A DNA stretch of 64,000 bases, from positions 1 through 64,000 of the forward strand of contig JBMOIC010000013.1 in assembly GCA_049317525.1 (NCBI GenBank), written 5' to 3'. Of the stretch, positions 53,625 to 63,827 are shown piece after piece. Origin of the DNA: UBA961 sp049317525. GTDB lineage: Bacteria > Bacteroidota > Ignavibacteria > Kapaibacteriales > UBA961. Each line of letters starts with the position of its first letter. Positions within the stretch are counted from its first letter, which is position 1. The notes beneath the pieces were generated by a model. The model did no database searches. It saw only the letters and a list, made by a program, of their open reading frames with translations, and was not told where the DNA came from. Position numbers and translations under genes: made by a program.

Positions 53625-56558
53625 ATGTTATATAAATTCAACGTTTTTATTATACTTTGTTTAACTACATATAGTATCGCATTTTCACAATCTGGTAATA
53701 CCGTCAGAGGGGTAATTATAGATAGTACTTCCAAAGTTGCAATTGCTGGGGTAAGAGCTCAACTTTTGAAGCAATCAGACGATAGCTTTGTATCCGGTGC
53801 AATTAGTGATCGTTCTGGTATTTTTTTACTTAAAAATATCCCTTCAGGACAATATACTCTTCTTGTTCAATCTATTGGTTATGCCAAGTACAACAAAAAC
53901 TTAAATATTTCTAGTAATAATGACACTGTCAAAATCGGCACAATACGATTGGGGACTTTAGGTTATTTAACTGATGAAGTTGAAGTTACCGCAATTGCAA
54001 ATCGAGTAGAACTAAAGGGTGATACTACAGAATTTAGTGCTAATAGTTTCAAAACAGATAAAAATGCTACTGCTGAAGATTTGGTGAGAAAACTTCCTGG
54101 AATGGAAGTTGATGCAAGTGGAACCGTAAAATCTCAAGGAGAGCAAGTTCGAAGGGTTCTAGTAGATGGAAAACCATTCTTTGGAACAGACCCAAGCGCT
54201 GCTCTTAAAAATTTACCTGCAGAGGTTATCGATAAAGTGCAAAGTTTTGATGCAATGAGCGATCAATCTGCATTTACCAAGTTTGACGATGGAGATAGAA
54301 CAAAAACACTTAACATTGTAATGAAAGCAGATAAGAAAAATGGACAGTTTGGCAAACTATATGCTGGGTATGGAAATCAAGAAAGATATACTGTGGGTGG
54401 CAATGTAAATTTTTTTAATGGTGATAGAAGAATTTCTGTGATTGCTATGAGTAATAATATCAATCAACAGAACTTTTCTATTCAAGATATATTAGGTGCA
54501 GTTGGCGGTGGAAATAATCCAATGATGCAAAGAATGGGAAGTATGATGCGAGCTTTTGGTGGTAGTTCTGGCGGCTCTAGAATGGGTGGAATGATGCGTG
54601 GAATGGGCGGTGGAGGAGGAGGTAGTAGTGTTGGAGATTTTCTTGTTGGACAAAGCGACGGAATAACTCAGGCGCATGCTATTGGTATTAATTATTCAGA
54701 TTCTTGGGCAAAAGGCCTTAGTACTTCTGGTAGTTACTTTGTGAATTATAGCGATAATACTTCTAATCAAATTATTAATAGACTATATTTTTTGGGTGAT
54801 ACAACTACTCAAAATAATGTTCAGAATAATATTAATCAGTCATTAACAGGAAATCATCGCTTTAATTTTAGGATGGATTATACAATTGATTCTATGAATT
54901 CTATTACGTTTCAACCACAATTGTCTTTCCAAACAACTGAAAAAAAGTATAGCTCTGCAAATAATACTATTGATTCTTATAATCTACCCGTAAATAGTTC
55001 AAATACGCTTACAAACACTGATAATAATGGATATAATGGTAGTATGGATCTATCGTATCGTCATAGATTTATGACAGATGGTCGTACTGTATCTGCAACT
55101 GTCAAAATTGGAAGTAGTACAAATAATGGCTCTGGTAAAAACGATGCTATCAATCAATTTTATACAACTTTGCAACAAGCTTTTACCGATACATTAAAAC
55201 AAGATATGCCAACCGAAGGCAATGGCAAAAATGCTAATACTAATATAGTATATACCGAACCTATTCATAAAGATGGAATTCTTCAATTTGGATATTCATA
55301 TGCTATCAATGAAAATACCAATGATAAGAAAATCTATGATTTTGATCCTATCACAGAATCGTATTCAATATTAAATACTCGACTTTCTAATAATTCTATA
55401 AGTACATATAGTACTCAAAGACCAGGCATTACCTATAAGTATAATTTTGATCAGTTCACTAATTTGTCTATTGGTATTGATTATCAATCTGCCAAATTGA
55501 CCGTTGATCAATCGTATCCTACTAGTTTTTCTGATACAAAAACGTTTAATAATATTCTGCCTTCTATCACCTATTCGATGCGTAATGGTTTTACAAGCAA
55601 TACTCGTTTCAGTTATAGAGCCTCTACAAATCAACCTTCATTAAGCCAATTACAAAATGTAATTGATAATTCTGATCCTGTACGCTTAACTGTCGGAAAT
55701 CCCAATCTTGTGCAAGAATACACTCATCAAATCAGCGGTAATTATGGCACCTTTAATATGATGAGCGGTACTGCTTTCTTTACAATGGTAAATGTTGGGA
55801 TAACGAATAATAAAATCACAAATTCATCTTTTATCGCTTCTGGTGATACTATTTTACCTGGCGGAATTCGTTTAGGTAATGGGTCGCAATTAACCTCTCA
55901 GATCAATATCGATGGGGCTTGGAATGCTAGTACATTTCTTACATATACTTTTCCTATCGAGCCAATTACTGGAGCAAAGCTAAATACTAGTTTTAATATT
56001 GGTGGTATTTTTTCTAGAACTCCTACTTTGATAAATGGAGCCAGAAATGAAGCTGATAATATTGCATTTACACCTTCATTAGCTTTTGCAAGTAATATTA
56101 GCGAGAATCTAGACTTCTCCTTATCGTGGAGAACTGCCTATACAATTGTTCAGAATTCAATCAGAAGCGAATTAAATAATAATTATTCTATTCATAATCT
56201 GTTTGCTCGCTTGAACTATGTTTTTTGGGGCGGTTTTGTTCTCAATGGTGATTTTACATATACAATTAATAATGGACTTTCCGGAAATCTAAATACTACT
56301 ATTCCATTATTAAGTTTAGGAATTGGTAAACGTTTTTGGAATGATGATGCTGAAATTAAAGTCTCAGTTTATGATGCTTTAAATCAAAATCAAAGTATTT
56401 CTAGAAATGTAGCTGCAAATTATATTGAAGACACAAAAACAAATGTATTACAAAGATATTTCTTATTGAATTTCACTTATAATTTACGGGCATTTAATGC
56501 AAGCAATACTAAACCATCTGGTGGTGGTATGCCACCAATGCCTGTGCCAGGACATTAA
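53625..56558 (+). CDS. Outer-membrane receptor with carboxypeptidase-regulatory-like domain
   Basis: A 977-residue protein with a signal peptide ending 'AFSQ'. Residues about 25-110 are a CarboxypepD_reg-like domain ('VRGVIIDSTSKVAIAGVRAQ', seen as GVIIDSTSKVAIAGV). A plug-like region follows ('ATAEDLVRKLPGMEVDASG', 'VRRVLVDGKPFFG'). The barrel contains a Gly/Met-rich insert at about 290-335 ('GGNNPMMQRMGSMM', 'MGGMMRGMGGGG') and ends in a Pro/Met tail ('GGGMPPMPVPGH'). This is the TonB receptor-like family with the OMP_b-brl_3-type barrel. Transported substrate unknown. Next gene starts 15 bases later. Confidence 0.88.
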   Translation: MLYKFNVFIILCLTTYSIAFSQSGNTVRGVIIDSTSKVAIAGVRAQLLKQSDDSFVSGAISDRSGIFLLKNIPSGQYTLLVQSIGYAKYNKNLNISSNNDTVKIGTIRLGTLGYLTDEVEVTAIANRVELKGDTTEFSANSFKTDKNATAEDLVRKLPGMEVDASGTVKSQGEQVRRVLVDGKPFFGTDPSAALKNLPAEVIDKVQSFDAMSDQSAFTKFDDGDRTKTLNIVMKADKKNGQFGKLYAGYGNQERYTVGGNVNFFNGDRRISVIAMSNNINQQNFSIQDILGAVGGGNNPMMQRMGSMMRAFGGSSGGSRMGGMMRGMGGGGGGSSVGDFLVGQSDGITQAHAIGINYSDSWAKGLSTSGSYFVNYSDNTSNQIINRLYFLGDTTTQNNVQNNINQSLTGNHRFNFRMDYTIDSMNSITFQPQLSFQTTEKKYSSANNTIDSYNLPVNSSNTLTNTDNNGYNGSMDLSYRHRFMTDGRTVSATVKIGSSTNNGSGKNDAINQFYTTLQQAFTDTLKQDMPTEGNGKNANTNIVYTEPIHKDGILQFGYSYAINENTNDKKIYDFDPITESYSILNTRLSNNSISTYSTQRPGITYKYNFDQFTNLSIGIDYQSAKLTVDQSYPTSFSDTKTFNNILPSITYSMRNGFTSNTRFSYRASTNQPSLSQLQNVIDNSDPVRLTVGNPNLVQEYTHQISGNYGTFNMMSGTAFFTMVNVGITNNKITNSSFIASGDTILPGGIRLGNGSQLTSQINIDGAWNASTFLTYTFPIEPITGAKLNTSFNIGGIFSRTPTLINGARNEADNIAFTPSLAFASNISENLDFSLSWRTAYTIVQNSIRSELNNNYSIHNLFARLNYVFWGGFVLNGDFTYTINNGLSGNLNTTIPLLSLGIGKRFWNDDAEIKVSVYDALNQNQSISRNVAANYIEDTKTNVLQRYFLLNFTYNLRAFNASNTKPSGGGMPPMPVPGH

Positions 56559-56573
56559 TTTTAGAGTGAATGC

Positions 56574-57503
56574 ATGAGCTATAGTCCCACAATTCCTACT
56601 ACATTTGATATCTGCATTTTTGAAGATATTTCTCTTCAAGAAATTTCAGCATATATTGATTGGTCTCCCTTTTTTCTTTCTTGGGAATTAAAAGGAAAAT
56701 ATCCTGCAATTCTTCACGATGAGATATATGGCAAAGAAGCACAGCAATTATTTGATGATGCACAACAATTATTATCACAATTAATTGAATCCAAAAGACT
56801 TAAAGCTAATGGTATATGCAGAATATTTCCTGTTAATTCAATTAATGATGATGATATAGAAATATATACAGATGACTCAAGAACATCTGTTTTAACAAAA
56901 CTTCATTTTTTAAGACAACAGAATCAAAAAGCTAGTAATCAGCCTAATCTTTGTTTGGCTGATTTTATTGCTCCAAAACATTCCAATATCAATGATTATA
57001 TGGGTGCTTTTGTTGTATCTGCTGGGCATCATTGCGATGAAATCTGTAAAGAATATGAATTAGCTCATGATGATTATTCATCCATTCTTGTTAAAGCAAT
57101 AGCAGATAGACTTGCCGAAGCTGCTGCCGAATGGCTTCATGATAAAGTAAGAAAAGAACTTTGGGGTTATGATAATAATGAGCTAGATACACAGCAATTA
57201 ATTGAAGAATCTTATCAAGGTATAAGGCCAGCCCCAGGATATCCTGCATGTCCAGATCATACAGAAAAATCAACCTTGTTTTCTTTATTACAAGCTAGTG
57301 AACATACAGGTATAACATTAACAGAAAGTTATGCAATGATGCCCGCAGCTTCTGTAAGTGGTTGGTATTTTGCACATCCGGCTGCAAAATATTTTACAAT
57401 TGGCAAAATATCTAAAGAACAAGTGATAAGTTATGCTGAAAGAAAAAATATGAGTGTAGAAGAATGTGAAAAGTGGCTGGGGCCTGTTCTTGCTTATTCA
57501 TAA
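56574..57503 (+). CDS. Stand-alone methionine synthase AdoMet reactivation domain
   Basis: A 309-residue protein that aligns over its whole length with the C-terminal domain of MetH: 'EISAYIDWSPFFLSWELKGK', 'YPAILHDE', the AdoMet-binding 'RPAPGYPACPDHTEK' (about 217-231), and 'AMMPAASVSGWYFAHPAAKY' (about 263-282). In complete MetH this domain remethylates oxidised cobalamin with AdoMet and flavodoxin electrons. Here it must act in trans on the protein encoded at 48962. It starts right where the fused enzyme's linker would end. It is separated from metH by the helicase and a receptor gene. Such separate domains are known in Thermotoga, so the architecture is rare but not unique. Confidence 0.94.
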   Translation: MSYSPTIPTTFDICIFEDISLQEISAYIDWSPFFLSWELKGKYPAILHDEIYGKEAQQLFDDAQQLLSQLIESKRLKANGICRIFPVNSINDDDIEIYTDDSRTSVLTKLHFLRQQNQKASNQPNLCLADFIAPKHSNINDYMGAFVVSAGHHCDEICKEYELAHDDYSSILVKAIADRLAEAAAEWLHDKVRKELWGYDNNELDTQQLIEESYQGIRPAPGYPACPDHTEKSTLFSLLQASEHTGITLTESYAMMPAASVSGWYFAHPAAKYFTIGKISKEQVISYAERKNMSVEECEKWLGPVLAYS

Positions 57504-57562
57504 TTCATATTTTTAAATATCCTGTTTGCCTTTTTTTTCTTTACTTAAGATGGATTATCATT

Positions 57563-59905
57563 ATGACATATAAACTTTTTATGTGGATTGTCTTTTTGAT
57601 ATTAATCATGCCATGTACCACTTTGTATTCGCAACAATCTGCAATTAGTATTTCGGGGATTATTAGTGATTCTTTATCAGGAGAAACACTCATTGGGGCA
57701 ACACTAACAATAAGTAAAGAAGATAATCCAAAAATAATCAGTGGAACATATTCTAATAAGTTTGGATTTTTTTCAATTCCAGCTGTCAAACCTGGCTCTT
57801 ATATCATTTCATGTTCATCGATAGGATATAATACCAAATCACTTCCTTTAGAAATTAAAAAAAATAATGTGAGAATAGATATTTCTTTGACGAATAGAAC
57901 AAGCAAAACCAAAGAAATTACCGTAACTGCACAAAAAGAGCAAGCCTCAATTCAATCGTTAAATACAGTTGAATTATCTAAAGATTTTCTCAAACAAATG
58001 CCTTCTATTGGAGGTGAAACCGACGTTTTTAGAGTATTACAATTAATGCCAGGAATTAAAAGTGCAAGCGAATTATCAAGCGGCTTATATGTAAGAGGTG
58101 GCTCTCCAGACCAAAATTTGATCCTGTTAGATGGTGTTATTGTATATAATCCTTCTCATTTGGGAGGATTCTTATCAACATTTAATAGTGATGCATTAAA
58201 AGATATTAGAATGATAAAAGGGGGCTTTCCGGCAGAATATGGCGGGCGTTTATCAAGTGTTTTAGACCTAACCATGAAAGAGGGAACCAAAGAAAAAATT
58301 TCTGGTAGTGCAGGCATATCAATGATATCATCGCGATTATCTGTAGAAGGACCAATTAATGATGAATCTACATTTATGATTTCTGGTCGTAGAATGTATT
58401 TTGATGTATTAACTTCACTGATTTCTAAAGAGTTAAGTGATAATACACCACAATATTATTTCTATGATATCAATGCAAAAATTAATTATAAACTAGGAAT
58501 GAATGATAGATTATTTGTCAGCGGATATTTTGGACGAGATGTATTATCAGAACCTAAACTTGCATCAAATGAAGGAACAACTTTTGGTTTAGATTGGGGA
58601 AATTCGACATTAAATGCACGGTGGATGCATATATTTTCTCCTGCTGTATTCACCAATTTTAGCGCTATTTATACTGATTATAATTTCAGTACTAATTTTG
58701 GACAAAGATCCGGTAATGATACTAATTCTACACAATTTAATTTCTCAAGTCTTTCTAAAATTCGAGATTATATGTTTCGTGGAGAAGCCCAGTATTTTGC
58801 TTATGATAATCATACAATTAAATGTGGTTTTGAAGCCATTCATCATAAATTCACTGCGAATGCAACTGATTCAATTGATACAAGCCAAGGTGATCTATTA
58901 TTAAGAGCAAATACTCAACAAGCCTTAGAATTAGCATTATATGCTCAAGATGAATGGAAAATACAAGACAATTGGTTGATGAATGCTGGCGGTAGATTAT
59001 ATTATTTTCAAAATGGTAATTATCTTCAATTTGAACCAAGGATAAGCACACAATACTTTTTGGCTGATAATCTTCATATTCATGCTTCTTATGCAAGGGC
59101 GCATCAATTTTTGCATTTAATTGTCCGCAATGATATTGCATTACCTACTGATTTATGGTTTCCATCTACAGAGAACATCAAACCATCGATGGCTGATCAA
59201 GTTACTTCTGGAATCGAATATAGAACAGACGACAAAACATGGAAATTTACCATTGATGGATACTATAAAGAAATGTCTAATCTGTATGAATATAAGGATA
59301 CAGCATCATTTACTTTAGGTTTACCATTAGAACAGCAATTTACATCTGGTAATGGCACTTCATATGGAATGGAAGTATTCATAAATAAACAAATTGGCTC
59401 ATTCACAGGATGGATTGGATATACTTTATCATGGACAAACAGAACATTTGCCGAATTAAATAGAGGTAGAACATTTTTCCCTCGTTATGATCGTAGGCAT
59501 GATATTTCTGTTGCATTAAGTTGGAAATTAGGCGCATCTTGGCAGCTAGGAGCTACGTGGGTTTATGGTACTGGGCAGGCATACACAATGCCTACAAGTA
59601 AATATGTAATTCCAGACTTCACAGGAAATAATGGCATAAGAACAGCATATGATTTCAGTGAAAGGAATGGTTATAGATTACCCTCTTTTCACAAATTAGA
59701 TCTAAACTTTATTCATTTGTTCTCGTGGTTTGGCTTACCTATGCAGTTTTCTATAAATATTTATAATGCATATAATCGCTTAAATCCATTTGCACAGTAT
59801 ATAGCAGATGAGTATGATCCTGCTACAAATACTAATAAAACAGTTGTGAAGCAAATAACTCTTTTCCCATTTATTCCTACTTTTGGATTAAGTGCAACTT
59901 TTTAA
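57563..59905 (+). CDS. TonB-dependent outer-membrane receptor
   Basis: A 780-residue protein starting MTYKLFMWIVFLIL with a signal peptide ending 'LYSQ'. A CarboxypepD_reg-like domain at about 25-105 ('SGIISDSLSGETLIGATL'), a plug ('DVFRVLQLMPGIKSASEL', 'GLYVRGGSPDQNLILLDGV', 'MIKGGFPAEYGGRLSSVLDL') and a 22-strand type barrel fill the rest. It is the usual SusC/TonB-receptor class; substrate unknown. It is paired with the DUF4249 lipoprotein 11 bases later, a common Bacteroidota pairing. A longer in-frame GTG start (57473) overlaps the preceding gene. Confidence 0.92.
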   Translation: MTYKLFMWIVFLILIMPCTTLYSQQSAISISGIISDSLSGETLIGATLTISKEDNPKIISGTYSNKFGFFSIPAVKPGSYIISCSSIGYNTKSLPLEIKKNNVRIDISLTNRTSKTKEITVTAQKEQASIQSLNTVELSKDFLKQMPSIGGETDVFRVLQLMPGIKSASELSSGLYVRGGSPDQNLILLDGVIVYNPSHLGGFLSTFNSDALKDIRMIKGGFPAEYGGRLSSVLDLTMKEGTKEKISGSAGISMISSRLSVEGPINDESTFMISGRRMYFDVLTSLISKELSDNTPQYYFYDINAKINYKLGMNDRLFVSGYFGRDVLSEPKLASNEGTTFGLDWGNSTLNARWMHIFSPAVFTNFSAIYTDYNFSTNFGQRSGNDTNSTQFNFSSLSKIRDYMFRGEAQYFAYDNHTIKCGFEAIHHKFTANATDSIDTSQGDLLLRANTQQALELALYAQDEWKIQDNWLMNAGGRLYYFQNGNYLQFEPRISTQYFLADNLHIHASYARAHQFLHLIVRNDIALPTDLWFPSTENIKPSMADQVTSGIEYRTDDKTWKFTIDGYYKEMSNLYEYKDTASFTLGLPLEQQFTSGNGTSYGMEVFINKQIGSFTGWIGYTLSWTNRTFAELNRGRTFFPRYDRRHDISVALSWKLGASWQLGATWVYGTGQAYTMPTSKYVIPDFTGNNGIRTAYDFSERNGYRLPSFHKLDLNFIHLFSWFGLPMQFSINIYNAYNRLNPFAQYIADEYDPATNTNKTVVKQITLFPFIPTFGLSATF

Positions 59906-59916
59906 TTGAGTTAATT

Positions 59917-60837
59917 ATGAATTATTCTATTCTATTGATATCTTTTTTTTCTATATCCATGTTTTTTCTGGGGGGATGCGAACAAACCGTCAATGTCGCT
60001 GAATTACCATTTGAAGAAAAGATTATGGTAGAAGGCATTCTTAAAGCAGATTCTATCATTGAAATTGTTTTTTCTAAAACAGTTCCAGTATTAGACACTC
60101 AGAATCTTTATACAATTGATACTGTGAATAATAGAATCACTACTCTTCAAGGAACTATATCAATAGATGGAATTTCTTATCCATTAATTCATATTAATAA
60201 TGGCAGATATAGAATATTTGATGCTCAACAACAATCCATTAAAGGGATAATCGGATCTATATATATGTTGAATGCATCATGGAATGACAAAATTATCTAT
60301 GCCCAAACACAGATTCCAATTGCTAAGAAGCCTAATATTTTAAGCATTAACATTGATACAAGTCGTTCCTCTGTATATGGTTATCAAGATTATATCAAAG
60401 TTTTCATATCACTTTCTTATCATCCGGAAGATAAAGAAGCAACTGTACATACTATTAATACAATTTCTCCTTTTGATAAATCTTTTTATAATGAAATTGA
60501 TACATTAAACTATAAAGAATTTAATTATCCTCAATATTTCCCACCCTATTATTTTACTAAAAAAGAAATTCCCCATATTTCTTCTTTCTATGTATGGTTA
60601 TATGCATCATCTAGCATCTCAATAGCTGATGTTTTATCGATGTATGCTGATTCGAAAATCATTACTAAACATTATGATAAAGCAATGAAAGAATATATCG
60701 ATACTCAGTATTATGGCGATAATCTGGGTGGAATTTTTGGCGGTGGAGGCACTGGCATACATTGGAATATCAAAGGACAAGGTTTAGGCTTATTCATTGG
60801 ATATTCTGATAATATTTTACCACTGCCACTACAATAG
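59917..60837 (+). CDS. DUF4249-family lipoprotein
   Basis: A 306-residue protein with lipobox 'FFLGGC' (Cys about 21). The beta-rich body with 'EKIMVEGIL' and 'GSIYMLNASWNDKIIYAQTQIP' (seen as MLNASWNDKIIYAQTQIP) matches the DUF4249 pattern. These lipoproteins typically sit next to TonB receptors and may act as surface partners. The final region is Gly-rich ('GGIFGGGGTGIHW'). Its stop is one base from the stop of the opposite gene. Confidence 0.82.
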   Translation: MNYSILLISFFSISMFFLGGCEQTVNVAELPFEEKIMVEGILKADSIIEIVFSKTVPVLDTQNLYTIDTVNNRITTLQGTISIDGISYPLIHINNGRYRIFDAQQQSIKGIIGSIYMLNASWNDKIIYAQTQIPIAKKPNILSINIDTSRSSVYGYQDYIKVFISLSYHPEDKEATVHTINTISPFDKSFYNEIDTLNYKEFNYPQYFPPYYFTKKEIPHISSFYVWLYASSSISIADVLSMYADSKIITKHYDKAMKEYIDTQYYGDNLGGIFGGGGTGIHWNIKGQGLGLFIGYSDNILPLPLQ

Positions 60838-60838
60838 A

Positions 60839-62338
60839 TTAAGTACGATATCTAATTCTATAAGATCTTGTTGGAGTTGCATTTGTGTCTGGTTCTAACA
60901 CTACCAATGTCTCTATAGATGGCGTCCCAGGATACATATCTAAAGCTTGCACTAAAGTTGGAATATATCCTGCTCTTTTCCATTCTGCCATCGCTTTTAC
61001 GATTTGATCGATTGCACAGAATATGTGAATCACTTTTACTGGCTTTCTTAAGGCAATTTCTGCTATAACTCCCTCGGCTGTCCCCTGCCTAGGAGGATCT
61101 ATAATTATATATTCAGGCTTTCCAATTTGAGGTACTAATTGTTTAATTGAATCTTTTGTAATATATGTTTCTTTAAAATTCAAAGTCCCTATTTGATGAC
61201 CTGCTTTTAATCTTCTTTGTACTAAACTTTTTGCAGATTCTATTCCAGATGCCGATGAATCTAATCCAAGACTATCGGAAAATACAGAACTCAATGTATG
61301 AGAAAAAAGTCCATATCCACAATATAGATCGAGTAAGCGAGCATCTGATGGAATATCAGATAATAATTGCTGAATCCGTTTTACAACGATTCGAAGCATT
61401 GGTATATTAACTTGGGTTAGAATAAAAGGGCTTAGCTGAAATTTAATTTCTTCTATTTCTAATTTTAGCATGTCAAAACCAAAAAGCTTTTTAAGCTTCA
61501 TTTGTCCTGGTGCTAAATCCTTATGATCTAAAAAATACTCTGAACGGTTTGGATCATGATACATCCATGCAGAAACTATATTAAAATCTGATTTTTGAAG
61601 CATTTCTGCGATTAATTTCAATTTTCTAACAATTTCACCATTAATTTCAAAAACATTAAAGATGATTGCTTTTTCACCAGTATCCCTAATAATGATAAAA
61701 TTAAGTGCCTCGCTCAATTCTTTATAGGGACTTGTCGCTAGTTTTTCTGCAATTGCCAAATAAATGTCATAATGCATTTCTGGTTCAATTGACGATTGGG
61801 CAACTATAGCCATTCCACGTTTAGGGAATTCTAGATGTTTTTGTTCACCAAAACCAAGGACGATAGAATGTCCACTAAAAAAAACTTTCCTGCGTGAATG
61901 TGCCCGATAATTTCTTGGCTCTGGAGCTGGTATCAAAGGCAATATTTCCCCATCTAAGTGCTTATCTGACCAGTACTTACTAAATTCTTTTAACTTTACC
62001 ATTTGTTCGGTAAAATATGGATAATGCGCTAATGGTTCAAGGCCTTCATGACTTCCCTCTGTAGCATTTCTTTCAGGCAAACTCATCAATATACTTCGTG
62101 AAAATTTAGCTTCTTCACTATGAAAGCGGGTATTATCTATTGGTTTTTTTTGATAAAACGGTTTAAAACCAGAATCTTGATTATTCTGTGCATCTGGATA
62201 TCTGTAGTCATCTTCTTCTTTTTTGATTTTGACTGGCTTTTTCTTTTTATCTTTTATGGCTTGATAAAATGGAACAATATCACTTGGCTTTCTTGGATTA
62301 TTTCTTCCACCTAAGGTTCTGGGTTTTCTGCTTTTCAT
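60839..62338 (-). CDS. RNA m5U methyltransferase of the RlmD/TrmA family
   Basis: A 499-residue protein. The first ~115 residues are a basic, Lys-rich extension. The AdoMet-dependent core has motif I 'LLDLYCGYGLFSH', motif IV 'IIDPPRQGT' and a likely catalytic Cys in 'IHIFCAID', which replaces the usual SCNP of the family. It methylates uracil-5 in rRNA or tRNA; which is not decidable. A TRAM domain is not seen. It is convergent with the DUF4249 gene (one base between stops). Confidence 0.82.
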   Translation of the reverse strand: MKSRKPRTLGGRNNPRKPSDIVPFYQAIKDKKKKPVKIKKEEDDYRYPDAQNNQDSGFKPFYQKKPIDNTRFHSEEAKFSRSILMSLPERNATEGSHEGLEPLAHYPYFTEQMVKLKEFSKYWSDKHLDGEILPLIPAPEPRNYRAHSRRKVFFSGHSIVLGFGEQKHLEFPKRGMAIVAQSSIEPEMHYDIYLAIAEKLATSPYKELSEALNFIIIRDTGEKAIIFNVFEINGEIVRKLKLIAEMLQKSDFNIVSAWMYHDPNRSEYFLDHKDLAPGQMKLKKLFGFDMLKLEIEEIKFQLSPFILTQVNIPMLRIVVKRIQQLLSDIPSDARLLDLYCGYGLFSHTLSSVFSDSLGLDSSASGIESAKSLVQRRLKAGHQIGTLNFKETYITKDSIKQLVPQIGKPEYIIIDPPRQGTAEGVIAEIALRKPVKVIHIFCAIDQIVKAMAEWKRAGYIPTLVQALDMYPGTPSIETLVVLEPDTNATPTRSYRIRYRT

Positions 62339-62569
62339 GTATAAGAAGTATTGTTAACGATGCACTATGATGCAAACTTAAGTATTTAACACGCTAATCT
62401 ACATTTTTGAAACAAGAAGAACTTTTTGATCTAGTTTTATGTAATAATCTAGTGATTAATCTTAACATTCATATCTGATAACATAGTGGAAAATCTTATT
62501 TTGTACATAGATATTAGTGTAAGGCATATCCATACATCCCCTTTCTTTCTAAAAAGTTAAATACATTGT

Positions 62570-62989
62570 ATGGCAAAAAATAAAACTGTCGAAACCGAAA
62601 TAGATATTGATCAATTCTTAAATTCTCTTGCTGATAATGATCAAAAAAAGCAAGATTGTTTGCTTATCATAGAATTAATGAGTTCATACACAGGATGCAA
62701 GCCCAAAATGTGGGGAGCTTCTTTAATTGGATTTGGTTCTTATCATTATACATATCCAAGTGGACATACCGGCGATTGGTTTTTAATCGGTTTTTCACCT
62801 CGAAAATCTGCTATCTCTTTATATGTGTATTCTCAAACAGATCAGAATGCAGTATTATTAGAACAATTAGGAAAATATACTGCAGGAAAAGGTTGTATTT
62901 ATATCAAAAAAGTATCAGATATCAATATAAATATTTTAGAAAATATCTGTCGTAATACAATTGCATTCCTAAAAGAATCATATACTTAA
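62570..62989 (+). CDS. DUF1801 domain protein
   Basis: A 139-residue cytoplasmic protein with the DUF1801 pattern ('KPKMWGASLIGFGSYHY', 'DWFLIGFSPRKSAISLYVY', 'GKGCIYIKKVSDIN'). Function unknown; the family includes YdhG-like proteins. It lies divergent to the methyltransferase gene across 231 bases, in which I saw no clear promoter consensus. Confidence 0.88.
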   Translation: MAKNKTVETEIDIDQFLNSLADNDQKKQDCLLIIELMSSYTGCKPKMWGASLIGFGSYHYTYPSGHTGDWFLIGFSPRKSAISLYVYSQTDQNAVLLEQLGKYTAGKGCIYIKKVSDININILENICRNTIAFLKESYT

Positions 62990-63053
62990 TTCATATCAAT
63001 ATTGATGAATACATATTTTATAAGTCTTCTACTACTTTAATTATTTCTTTCTT

Positions 63054-63596
63054 ATGAATCGTTTATTTATTTCATTATTTATTATTTCCTTCTTCTTTGT
63101 AGATATTCCAGCTAAAGCAGGTATTTCACCTAAAGCTCTACAAAAAATTAAAGCAGATATAGAAAAGCAAATTCCAGCATTAAGGGAAAGTCTTATAAAA
63201 GAAGGACTAAACAAAGATCATATAGATTTTTCTTTAGATACATTTAGAATTGAACATATTACTGATAAACGTTTAGAGCTTGATAATTCTCCCATTGGCG
63301 TAAAAGCTACATTAAATGATATGATTTTTGATTATGATAAATTGATGAATAAATATTTCAATAAGCTTTTAAAATTATTGAGTGAAGATGATAAGATAAG
63401 TCTTACTACTGCTCAAAAAGCCTGGATTACTTATAGAAATACCGAAGAACAATTAATAAATACTTTATCTAAGCAACAATATTCTGGTGGTGGTGCCGAA
63501 CAATCAATAATTTCAATTAGCATATATGCTGATTTAATTGAAAATCGAGCAATAACCATATTTGATTATTATAATGATATTGTTCAAGAAGAATAA
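63054..63596 (+). CDS. Exported LprI/DUF1311-like protein
   Basis: A 180-residue protein with a signal peptide ('FISLFIISFFFVDIPAKA'). The C-terminal half has 'LNDMIFDYDKLMNKYFNKLL', 'QKAWITYRNTEEQLI' and 'IYADLIENRAI', the spacing of the LprI N-terminal (DUF1311) fold, whose better-known members inhibit lysozyme. The two cysteines usually seen in that family are absent. A palindrome ATCAATATTGAT lies 48 bases before the ATG. Function uncertain. Confidence 0.7.
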   Translation: MNRLFISLFIISFFFVDIPAKAGISPKALQKIKADIEKQIPALRESLIKEGLNKDHIDFSLDTFRIEHITDKRLELDNSPIGVKATLNDMIFDYDKLMNKYFNKLLKLLSEDDKISLTTAQKAWITYRNTEEQLINTLSKQQYSGGGAEQSIISISIYADLIENRAITIFDYYNDIVQEE

Positions 63597-63634
63597 ATAG
63601 TAACTATATATATATTACTACTTATATACTTTTT

Positions 63635-63655
63635 AATAGTAATGTATTTACTATT
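63635..63655 (+). terminator. Weak hairpin after the LprI-like gene
   Basis: AATAGTAA (63635-63642) pairs with TTACTATT (63648-63655) with a five-base loop. It is AT-only apart from one G-C pair per arm and has no long T-run after it, so termination is doubtful. Confidence 0.25.
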
Positions 63656-63827
63656 TTGACTCTTAATATTGGCGCGCTAATTCATTGTTATTCCATGTAT
63701 CTACATTGTCCTTTTTTTATTTGTTGTCATTAACTTAATGCATGTGATATTTAATCATTTAAATTTCTTAATATCAAAGTATAAATTCTGATTAGATGTT
63801 TTTGTCTTTAATTTTTTATCCTAAAAT

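Noticed and set aside
54500..54640. Gly/Met-rich tract as a possible recombination or frameshift site
   Set aside because: The reading frame is intact across it and such tracts are common in this receptor family.
57473..59905. Start at GTG 57473 for the TonB receptor
   Set aside because: It would overlap the reactivation-domain gene and place 30 extra residues ahead of a normal signal peptide; ATG 57563 fits better.
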